Origin: Diogma glabrata
Taxonomy: Eukaryota > Arthropoda > Insecta > Diptera > Cylindrotomidae
Reading direction: 5' to 3'
NCBI GenBank assembly: GCA_963693315.1
Contig: OY856186.1
Location: 229,318,754 to 229,382,753, forward strand
DNA: 64,000 nucleotides
The position numbers were made by a program, and so were the translations under genes. The notes beneath the pieces are model-generated. The model was given only the letters and a program-made list of their open reading frames with translations, did no database searches and was not told the DNA's origin. Positions 12,101-24,100 of the stretch are shown here, piece by piece (the first letter of the stretch is position 1; the number at the start of each line of letters is the position of its first letter).

Positions 12101-15100
12101 ATAACGATTTAGCCTGAATAAATATCTGAAAAAGGCGTATTTCAGCTGCTAATCAGGTCTTAGTTGTATAATTCTCATTTCCCCTGAACTTATTCAGATA
12201 AATGTTTATTGGGTCGTTACCCACGAAGCCAATGCAACAATCTATTCTTCTGACAGAGTAACATGTATTAATTGAATCGAATTATTTTAAAATTTATTGA
12301 TAAAACAAGTAAAACAAATAAAAAAACAATGTGCAAAACAAAGTTTGTAATCAATGATACAAAACGTGCCATTAATTCCAAACAATTAAATAAATTTGAT
12401 TCAATTTCGATTCCTATATAATAGTTTGGCATTTTGAAAATGAAATGACCTACAATGCAAGACATCAAAGTAATAAAAATGCAATATTTAAAAATATACT
12501 TTTTTAAATGTTTATTTTTTATTTTTTATTTAATTAATAATATATTACTTTCTTATAGTAACAATTGTATTTTATTTTGATTTTTATTGAAAATCGATTT
12601 CGACTACCGTCATCATCAGTTTTTAAATTATTATTACAATTTTTACTTAAACTATTGTCCTATATACTATTTCAATTGCTGTTTTTTATTATTATGTCAT
12701 ATATTTTGTTGTTGGTTTTGGTGTTGATTTTATCATTTAAAATGTTGTTATTGTTTTTATGTTTATATATTTCTATTTCTTCCAATCTATCTAGATGTTG
12801 TCCTTTTCTTTTTTATGTAATATGGTTAAATTTGTGTTAATTGTGGCGTATTTGTGTTTTTCTGTTTGTAAGTGTTGGCCATATCTTGATTTTGGATCAC
12901 TTTTATTAATTTCACTGATATGTTCAATAAACATTTTTATGAAAGACTGCCCCTATATAAAATTTACTGCAGTCATCACAGGCAATTTTATAAACACCGG
13001 TGTTTAAAGTTTGGGTGTTTTTGCTTTTTAGGTAATTTTTTATTTTACTTTTGTTTTTGTAAGCAAAATGATATAAAAACAAAATAATTGACACATTAAA
13101 CAGAAAGCATGAAAACAAGAAATATTTTCAAACCCAAACAACATTGAGGAATGAAGAAAACTTAGCAGGCAAAAAATACATAGGCGTAACATATAAGAAA
13201 ATAATGCAAAAAACTTTAAAAAAATATGGAAATATTGCAGCTTACAAAAACAAAAATAAACTAGAAAATTACACATATAAAAGAAAATTAACACATATAT
13301 CAGAGTAATACTACTAATACTAATGAGAATTGAGAAAACAATTATAAAAAAATTAGTTTGTTTAGCAATGGAAATTTCATCCAATTATCTCATGGTATCC
13401 TTTACCTTTTTCTAGATTCGAGAGAGGAACATGCGCATTAGTTTGATTTGATTGGATTTTATATAATCAGAGCGAAAATGTTTTTTATAAAATACTATCA
13501 AATTATTTACAAAATAGAATCAACAAAATTTATTTCAGTTCAATAAAATCAGATAAATTGTTTTATTCTGCCGGCAACTTTAAATGTAGGTTTATTTATA
13601 TAACCATAATTAATTAACAGCTATTAATTAACTAAAAGCAATTAATTAACAGCTATTAATTTTGTTCTGTTGCGTGAATGCTGCAGAACATTATTTTTTT
13701 GTTTTATTGGGTTAAATTAAAAATTAATTAAATACTGTAAAGATTTATTATATTTTTCGAGCAAAAATTTGCAAATTTACGAGCGAATAAAATTCATTCA
13801 AAATGGCTAATGGTTGTAAAAAGAACAAAAATAAATCTATATTTGTAATTGTCGGAAGACTACATTTTTTAGAAAATACTCTCACGTATAATTAGTGCTT
13901 CAAATTTGGTGATTTACTTCGTTAAGAAAAATTATTTTTCGGGATTGCTTGTGCAATTATGTTTGTATTGTTACTAAAATAAATAAAAAGGATGACGTAA
14001 AAGTACTAATTTTCTTTTTCTGCATATAGAATGAAAGAAAATAATAAAATCCACTCCAAAGGAGTGAAATAAAAAAATAAAAATTTTACTCCTACGAGTA
14101 AAAACGAAATTAAAAATATATAGTACATTTTGCTGTTTTTTGTGAGTAAAAATTTGTTCGTAACACGTTTTCATCTCCCGTAGGCAAAACAATTTTTCCT
14201 ACCTAGCTTTTCTTCTAAATTAGAAATCAATAATATTAACATTTAAAATTCAAATTCTATTTTTTCACGGTTGCTTTCATTTTAAAACTTAATAAAATTA
14301 CATGAAAATATTACAGCAGAAATAATTTGTTATTTACCGAAAATGATTTTACACTAGTAGAAAACAACATTTTCACAAGATAGTAAGCCTGCATGGAAAT
14401 AGAATTTTTAAATGCTTTCGTAGATAAAAAAAATTAATATGTGAAATAATAAACACATTTGACGATTGAAAAAAGCGTCGAATAAAATAAAATGTAACTT
14501 GTAATAAATATAAAGAAATAGACGGACCACTAATGAACCATTGGCTGAGAAACACTGGATTATATTGTATTAGATTTATTTATGGTGCTGAAATGCTGTG
14601 CTAAATGACCTAGCTGATCACTTTCTCTTACTTATCTGCTTCTTAGAGTATTTCAGTAAGAGCACACTATCCAATCCGGCCCTTTAGTAAATTCAGGATA
14701 TGGAAAAAGTTCAATGAATAGAAATAATTCACGTCAATACAGAGCAGCCACAAATGCATCCTTCTCAACCGTTTGGCTTGAGGTCTCTACCTATATTTGA
14801 CAGATTCTATATTCATTTGTGTGCTCCAAACAAATATTTTAGAGGTGTGGCTTTTAAGTGCCCCTATTAGTATTCATAGGCTGCACCTTTAGTCTTGCAG
14901 TGTATTACTGCTCTGTTTTACCTATTCAATCTAATTAGTTCTCTGGACTGTTGCAACCACGTGGAATTACTACAGGTCTCGGACCATTCCTTATTAATTT
15001 GTTTTTTCTTTATCCTTTTTTATGATCCCTGTAATAATTAAATAATAACCCCAAAATAATTTCCTATGAAAAGAAGTAGTTGTACCCATTGTCGCTAGTC

Positions 15101-18100
15101 TGTTGGCTTCTTCAATAATTTATCCTTAGGCTTACGGCTTAAGTTTTGGCATAAAAGACACTGGGGTAGAGGCCAATTGGGTCAGTGTACTTGATCCCTG
15201 GTTCACAAACTCCTTTCCCGGCATCTATTTTGGCTCTAGAACTATCAGTAGAACCATCTAAACCTGCAAATAAAGAAAACCAGTCTTAGCAGCATCTCCA
15301 CGAAGTCTAAAGACCCTTGTGTATAATTCCACAAAGTGACTTCTTAAACTTTCTTCTTGCCATAGTAACTATTTCTTATTTCAGTAACCAAAGCACCTAA
15401 TGCCCTGTTCGCCAAATATGCTTAGAATTTCATCTACCACTAGACTCCACATGAGATCCGATAAGACTCCAATCGGCCTGACTGAACCATATAAGCTGTT
15501 GTCTAAGGCTTCAATGTCTAGAAAAGCTTATACATCAATTTTTTGATATCTTCTTTGGCCTGCAATTTTCTAGTAAAGCGCAGTTTCAGTTCTGAATGCG
15601 TCTGACTATCCTTGCAACACCACAACTTACCAGAGTAGAATCTTGCTGTAAAATTTCAGCTGAGTTCTTTTGTCATCTGTCATTCTGTTTTCCACCTTTT
15701 AGAGTGAATATCAGATTTTCCGTTCCGCATAGTTCTGAGATACGTCCAAAAGCTAGACTACCCCTAAAATTTTTCTCAAGGTGCGATAACAGTCACTTTT
15801 TCACCAGTTACAGGATGGGGTTCTTGCAGTCTACTTGATATATGGCCTTGTTTAAACAGCGTGGCAGTCACCTTTCACTCCTCTGGGCTTGGTCTAATAT
15901 TCCTTAACGTTCATTTTCCGCCCACCAGTACTATCTGGAATAAGAATCGATCCCTGTTGATTGTTTTTTATAAAAGTTTTCTTGATCTTGACGCCGAAAA
16001 TGAAATCTTGATCTTGACGCTGACGTAACAGATGAGAGATGTTTTCACAAAGATGTTTTCATAGAAGGCTTTCAAAACCATCTTTAGTGACGAGAATTTC
16101 TTCCGTACAGCGAAAAGGTTTACAACTTTATGTAATATCCCCTGGCTCTTTGGTGCGAAAATCTGAGAGACGAAAGTATTAAAGGTTTATCATAAGAATA
16201 CACGCTCTATAGGCGATTTTGCAATAAGATCCTAAACTTCTTTTGCCTTGCTGTTTGCAGACTATTCACGCTGATTTTGTAAATGCTGGGTTCGAACTGT
16301 TTGTTGGTGAATGTTCTGGCCACCACAGCTAACGCTATGGCGTGATAATATTAAGTTACGCTATGATGTAAACATTCAGTAGGGCCACGCGTACGTTTCC
16401 TTATGTCTTTATTATATGCTATTGGGAAGAGGCGTATTTGCGTTTTCATCTATTAATAACCGCTTCTCCTCTTCGGTCATATAAGTTCTGTTACTGCCAT
16501 CATCTGCAGTCTATATCTTTATCCTACATCCGTTATCAGCTACATCCGTTCTCCAGTATTCATTATGCCATTTAGTGCTTCGACCAGCACGAGAGATTTC
16601 TCAGTAGTCTGGCTTGCGCGTCGTGGGTGAAAGACTGTAGCGTTGCATGCTATCGGGATATCATTTGCCATTCTCATCACAAGCGAATGCAAACTTATTT
16701 CTAATTTGTCAGCACTGCTCAAGCCAGCAAACCGCTTGTTCGTCCTAATACTGTCCCACAAGTTATCCAAATTTGAAGCGAATACCCCTAAACCCAAATT
16801 TTTGCATCCAGACTTTCACCAGTTGATCTACCAGTTCTTTTTGATTAATCCCAGGTCTTCTGCACTAAACAGGGTCCTAAAATATTATTTGGCCAGAACC
16901 GTCATCTAAATCGCACTTGCATAGCTAGTGTCTGGTTTAAGTTGGTGTTTGCTCCCCCTTCTAATGCATGGATTTCCTATCCTCCTTTGTCACATTATCT
17001 TGCGGCGTCATGGATTTTCTGGTTCACTTAATGCTAGATGCTCGGATGAATTGGGTATTCTCTATCCGATCCAGAGCCACCTTGAGGAAATTCACTTACC
17101 AACTGACCATTTCTCACAAAAGTCAACAGTTGATTCTTGCGTCCCAATCATGAGTCCCAATCGTTGCTTATTTTACTTCAGACATCTATTAAGTCAAACA
17201 AAAACAGTGGTGATGGTGATGGTTAAACTTACTCTACCACCAGTTCTGGAATCATACTTTTTCTGGAAATGTTTTGTTGCCATTTATTTATTTTGTTTCT
17301 ATAGCTATAATTTTAGAAAATGTCATCATATTACACTATAAATATTACCTTAATACGTCATTATTCAGAACCTTATGCAGCCAAATGGGCTGAATAGCTC
17401 ATCCTGAATACAGGCTGTTTAATTAACCTTAATACGTCTTTATTCAGAACCTTATGCAGTCAAATAGGCTGAATAAGCTCATCCTGAATACAAGCTGTTG
17501 AATTAACCTTAATACGTCTTTATTCAGAACCTTATGCAGCCAAATAGGCTGTATAACGATTTAGCCTGAATAAATATCTGAAAAAGGCGTATTTCAACTG
17601 CTAATCAGGTCTTAGTTGTATAATTCTCATTTCCCCTGAACTTATTCAGATAAATGTTTATTGGGTCGTTACCCACGAAGCCAATGCAACAATCTATTCT
17701 TCTGACAGAGTAACATGTATTAATTGAATCGAATTATTTTAAAATTTATTGATAAAACAAGTAAAACAAATAAAAAAAGAATGGGCAAAACAAAGTTTGT
17801 AATCAATGATACAATTCGTGCCATTAATTCCAAACAATTAAATAAATTTGATTCAATTTCGATTCCTATATAATAGTTTGGCATTTTGAAAATGAAATGA
17901 CCTACAATGCAAGACATCAAAGTAATAAAAATGCAATATTTAAAAATATACTTTTTTAAATGTTTATTTTTTATTTTTTATTTAATTAATAATATATTAC
18001 TTTCGTATAGTAACAATTGTATTTGATTTTGATTTTTATTGAAAATCGATTTCGACTACCGTCATCCTCAGTTTTTAAATTGTTATTACAATTTTTACTT

Positions 18101-21100
18101 AAACTATTGTCCTATATACTATTTCAATTGCTGTTTTTTATTATTATGTCATATATTTTGTTGTTGGTTTTGGTGTTGATTTTATCATTTAAAATGTTGT
18201 TATTGTTTTTATGTTTATATATTTCTATTTCTTCCAATCTATCTAGATGTTGTCCTTTTCTTTTTTATGTAATATGGTTAAATTTGTGTTAATTGTGGCG
18301 TATTTGTGTTTTTCTGTTTGAAAGTGTTGGCCATATCTTGATTTTGGATCACTTTTATTAATTTCACTGATATGTTCAATAAACATTTTTATGAAAGACT
18401 GCCCCTATATAAAATTTACTGCAGTCATCACAGGCAATTTTATAAACACCTGTGTTTAAAGTTTGGGTGTTTTTGCTTTTTAGGTAATTTTTTATTTTAC
18501 TTTTGTTTTTGTAAGCAAAATGATATAAAAACAAAATAATTGACACATTAAACAGAAAGCATGAAAACAAGAAATATTTTCAAACCCAAACAACATTGAG
18601 GAATGAAGAAAACTTAGCAGGCAAAAAATACCTAGGCGTAACATATAAGAAAATAATGCAAAAAACTTTAAAAAAATATGGAAATATTGCAGCTTACAAA
18701 AACAAAAATAAACTAGAAAATTACACATATAAAAGAAAATTAACACATATATCAGAGTAATACTACTAATACTAATGAGAATTGAGAAAACAATTATAAA
18801 AAAATTAGTTTGTTTAGCAATGGAAATTTCATCCAATTATCTCATGGTATCCTTTACCTTTTTCTAGATTCGAGAGAGGAACATGCGCATTAGTTTGATT
18901 TGATTGGATTTTATATAATCAGAGCGAAAATGTTTTTTATAAAATACTATCAAATTATTTACAAAATAGAATCAACAAAATTTATTTCAGTTCAATAAAA
19001 TCAGATAAATTGTTTTATTCTGCCGGCAACTTTAAATGTAGGTTTATTTATATAACCATAATTAATTAACAGCTATTAATTAACTAAAAGCAATTAATTA
19101 ACAGCTATTAATTTTGTTCTGTTGCGTGAATGCTGCAGAACATTATTTTTTTATTTTATTGGGTTAAATTAAAAATTAATTAAATACTGTAAAGATTTAT
19201 TATATTTTTCGAGCAAAAATTTGCAAATTTACGAGCGAATAAAATTCATTCAAAATGGCTAATGGTTGTAAAAAGAACAAAAATAAATCTATATTTGTAA
19301 TTGTCGGAAGACTACATTTTTTAGAAAATACTCTCACGTATAATTAGTGCTTCAAATTTGGTGATTTACTTCGTTAAGAAAAATTATTTTTCGGAATTGC
19401 TTGTGCAATTATGTTTGTATTGTTACTAAAATAAATAAAAAGGATGACGTAAAAGTACTAATTTTCTTTTTCTGCAAATAGAATGAAAGAAAATAATAAA
19501 ATCCACTCCAAAGGAGTGAAATAAAAAAATACGCATTACATTTGACGATTGAAAAAAGCGTCGAATAAAATAAAATGTAACTTGTAATAAATATAAAGAA
19601 ATAGACGGACCACTAATGAACCATTGGCTGAGAAACACTGGATTATATTGTATTAGATTTATTTATGGTGCTGAAATGCTGTGCTAAATGACCTAGCTGA
19701 TCACTTTCTCTTACTTATCTGCTTCTTAGAGTATTTCAGTAAGAGCACACTATCCAATCCGGCCCTTTAGTAAATTCAGGATATGGAAAAAGTTCAATGA
19801 ATAGAAATAATTCACGTCAATACAGAGCAGCCACAAATGCATCCTTCTCAACCGTTTGGCTTGAGGTCTCTACCTATATTTGACAGATTCTATATTCATT
19901 TGTGTGCTCCAAACAAATATTTTAGAGGTGTGGCTTTTAAGTGCCCCTATTAGTATTCATAGGCTGCACCTTTAGTCTTGCAGTGTATTACTGCTCTGTT
20001 TTACCTATTCAATCTAATTAGTTCTCTGGACTGTTGCAACCACGTGGAATTACTACAGGTCTCGGACCATTCCTTATTTATTTGTTTTTTCTTTATCCTT
20101 TTTTATGATCCCTGTAATAATTAAATAATAACCCCAAAATAATTTCCTATGAAAAGAAGTAGTTGTACCCATTGTCGCTAGTCTGTTGGCTTCTTCAATA
20201 ATTTATCCTTAGGCTTACGGGTTAAGTTTTGGCATAAAAGACACTGGGGTAGAGGCCAATTGGGTCAGTGTACTTGATCCCTGGTTCACAAACTCCTTTC
20301 CCGGCATCTATTTTGGCTCTAGAACTATCAGTAGAACCATCTAAACCTGCAAATAAAGAAAACCAGTCTTAGCAGCATCTCCACGAAGTCTAAAGACCCT
20401 TGTGTATAATTCCACAAAGTGACTTCTTAAACTTTCTTCTTGCCATAGCAACTATTTCTTATTTCAGTAACCAAAGCACCTAATGCCCTGTTCGCCAAAT
20501 ATGCTTAGAATTTCATCTACCACTAGACTCCACATGAGATCCGATAAGACTCCAATCGGCCTGACTGAACCATATAAGCTGTTGTCTAAGGCTTCAAGAC
20601 TAGAAAAGCTTATACATCAATTTTTTGATATCTTCTTTGGCCTGCAATTTTCTAGTAAAGCGCAGTTTCAGTTCTGAATGCGTCTGACTATCCTTGCAAC
20701 ACCACAACTTACCAGAGTAGAATCTTGCTGTAAAATTTCAGCTGAGTTCTTTTGTCATCTGTCATTCTGTTTTCCACCTTTTAGAGTGAATATCAGATTT
20801 TCCGTTCCGCATAGTTCTGAGATACGTCCAAAAGCTAGACTACCCCTAAAATTTTTCTCAAGGTGCGATAACAGTCACTTTTTCACCAGTTACAGGATGG
20901 GGTTCTTGCAGTCTACTTGATATATGGCCTTGTTTAAACAGCGTGGCAGTCACCTTTCACTCCTATGGGCTTGGTCTAATATTCCTTAACGTTTATTTTC
21001 CGCCCACCAGTACTATCTGGAATAAGAATCGATCCCTGTTGATTGTTTTTTATAAAAGTTTTCTTGATCTTGACGCCGAAAATGAAATCTTGATCTTGAC

Positions 21101-24100
21101 GCTGACGTAACAGATGAGAGATGTTTTCACAAAGATGTTTTCATAGAAGGCTTTCAAAACCATCTTTAGTGACGAGAATTTCTTCCGTACAGCGAAAAGG
21201 TTTACAACTTTATGTAATATCCCCTGGCTCTTTGGTGCGAAAATCTGAGAGACGAAAGTATTAAAGGTTTATCATAAGAATACACGCTCTATAGGTGATT
21301 TTGCAATAAGATCCTAAACTTCTTTTGCCTTGCTGTTTGCAGACTATTCACGCTGATTTTGTAAATGCTGGGTTCGAACTGTTTGTTGGTGAATGTTCTG
21401 GCCACCACAGCTAACGCTATGGCGTGATAATATTAAGTTACGCTATGATGTAAACATTCAGTAGGGCCACGCGTAGGTTTCCTTATGTCTTTATTATATG
21501 CTATTGGGAAGAGGCGTATTTGCGTTTTCATCTATTAATAACCGCTTCTCCTCTTCGGTCATATAAGTTCTGCTACTGCCATCATCTGCAGTCTATATCT
21601 TTATCCTACATCCGTTATCAGCTACATCCGTTCTCCAGTATTCATTATGCCATTTAGTGCTTCGACCAGCACGAGAGATTTCTCAGTAGTCTGGCTTGCG
21701 CGTCGTGGGTGAAAGACTGTAGCGTTGCATGCTATCGGGATATCATTTGCCATTCTCATCACAAGCGAATGCAAACTTATTTCTAATTTGTCAGCACTGC
21801 TCAAGCCAGCAAACCGCTTGTTCGTCCTAATACTGTCCCACAAGTTATCCAAATTTGAAGCGAATACCCCTAAACCCAAATTTTTGCATCCAGACTTTCA
21901 CCAGTTGATCTACCAGTTCTTTTTGATTAATCCCAGGTCTTCTGCACTAAACAGGGTCCTAAAATATTATTTGGCCAGAACCGTCATCTAAATCGCACTT
22001 GCATAGCTAGTGTCTGGTTTAAGTTGGTGTTTGCTCCCCCTTCTAATGCATGGATTTCCTATCCTCCTTTGTCACATTATCTTGCGGCGTCATGGATTTT
22101 CTGGTTCACTTAATGCTAGATGCTCGGATGAATTGGGTATTCTCTATCCGATCCAGAGCCACCTTGAGGAAATTCACTTACCAACTGACCATTTCTCACA
22201 AAAGTCAACAGTTGATTCTTGCGTCCCAATCATGAGTCTCAATCGTTGCTTATTTTACTTCAGACATCTATTAAGTCAAACAAAAACAGTGGTGATGGTG
22301 ATGGTTAAACTTACTCTACCACCAGTTCTGGAATCATACTTTTTCTGGAAATGTTTTGTTGCCATTTATTTATTTTGTTTCTATAGCTATAATTTTAGAA
22401 AATGTCATCATATTACACTATAAATAATTTTATCCACGACTACTAAAGAATATATGCTTTCCATGCGTATGTTTCCATTGTAATTGTATTAATTCCACAA
22501 CTAGTGAATTTGATTAATATTCTTTAACAGCTCTATAGTTTATTAAATACTCCCCTAACAAATTAAACAACAAACTTGTTTTGTTTTTCGCTATCTTTGA
22601 TGTTTTTATTTCAATGTGGCGATACAAATTTTTGCATGAAAACTAGAAATTAAACGAAATATTTTACAGTCGTGGATAAAATAGCATCTTGTATTCGCTT
22701 AGGATGATGGCAATTCTTCACTCGGATGATTCCCTCCACTCGCTACGCTCGTTTCGGAAACTTCATCCTCGTGAAGAATTGCTTCCATTCTAAGCTCATA
22801 CAAGAATCCACTATTATCTACGACTACTAAAGAATATATGCTTTCCATGCGTATGTCTTCCATTGTAATTGTATTCATTCCACTACTAGTGAATTTGATT
22901 AAAATTAAGTAGATTCTTGTATGAGCTTAGGATGATGGCAATTCTTCACGAGGATGAAGTTTCCCGAAACGAGCGTAGCGAGTGGAGGGAATCATCCGAG
23001 TGAAGAATTGCCATCATCCTAAGCTCATACAAGAATCTACTTAATTTTAATCAAATTCACTAGTAGTGGAATGAATACAATTACAATGGAAGACATACGC
23101 ATGGAAAGCATATATTCTTTAGTAGTCGTGGATAATAGTGGATTCTTGTATGAGCTTAGAATGGAAGCAATTCTTCACGAGGATGAAGTTTCCGACCCGA
23201 GCGTAGCGAGTGGAGGGATTCATCCGAGTGAAGAATTGCCATCATCCTAAGCGAATACAAGAATCTACTATTACTAAAAACAACACATCAAGATTTGGAA
23301 TCCAAAATTATTGTGAGTTTTGGAAAACCGTTATATGCATACCAAGTGTTAAGAAGATTATAATAAACCACTGTTCGGTAAACCGTTACCATTCTGTTCA
23401 ATATCGCTCAAAACCAGTCATGTTCCTAACAATGTGTTTTGCAAAATTTTCATCAAAATTGAATTATTAACAAAGGCTGTAATGCCCCAACAGTCACAAA
23501 TTTACTAACCGGCAGAGACATAGCCAATAAAAAGGTTAGAATACAGGACTGAAATAAAACGTACTAAATACTAATGTATACCAAATTTTTTCAAAGAGCT
23601 TGGTTATTGCAATTTTAAAAAAACAAGTGCAGATGCTCCGGCATAAACTATTCAATTTCTTGGAAATTGGCTGGTGTGTCTCAATCGACATAAATTATGT
23701 AAAAAAGTAGTGAGAAACGTTTTTTTGTCTATTTTAGAAATAAGGACCATTTTCACTCTCATTTCACTCTTATTTATAATTCAATTCATGGAAAGAAATA
23801 GAGAATAGTAGATTCTTGTATGAGCTTATAATGAAGGCAATTCTTCACGAGGATAAAGTTTCCCAAAACGAGCGTAGCGAGTGGAGGGAATCATCCGAGT
23901 GAAGAATTGCCATCATCCTAAGCAAATACAAGATGCTATTTTATCCACGACTGTAAAATATTTCGTTTAATTTCTAGTTTTCATTCAAAAATTTGTATCG
24001 CCATATTGAAATAAATACATCAAAGATAGCAAAAAACAAAACAAGTTTGTTGTTTAATTTGTCAGGGGAATATTTAATAAACTATAGAACTGTTAAAGAA

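Larger units (their letters stand above)
11893..17343. repeat. Large tandem duplication, copy A (5451 bp)
   Basis: From TTACCTTAATACGTC to ACACTATAAAT. It is followed at once by a second near-identical copy (17345-22425). Contents: the right part of the 11146 MITE, a Penelope-like element, AT-rich filler and a decayed non-LTR element. Only scattered single-base differences separate the copies, so the event is recent. Flanking bases share only a few nucleotides, pointing to end joining or unequal exchange rather than transposition. Confidence 0.9.
17345..22425. repeat. Large tandem duplication, copy B (5081 bp)
   Basis: Second copy of 11893-17343 in the same orientation. It carries a deletion of about 370 bp relative to copy A, joined at about 19531 (after GGAGTGAAATAAAAAAATAC). 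Elsewhere it differs by sparse substitutions, e.g. AATGTGCAAAAC against AATGGGCAAAAC near the Penelope 3' end. Ends at ACACTATAAAT, directly against the palindrome complex at 22426. Confidence 0.9.

Noticed and set aside
13040..13384. 114-codon hydrophobic - strand ORF, also at 18492-18836
   Set aside because: It lies antisense to the recognisable Penelope-like coding on the + strand; its hydrophobicity is the shadow of a Lys/Asn-rich frame.
16928..17341. 137-codon + strand ORF repeated at 22010-22423
   Set aside because: Opposite in orientation to the RT/RNase H traces of the decayed non-LTR element; repeated only because the DNA is duplicated.
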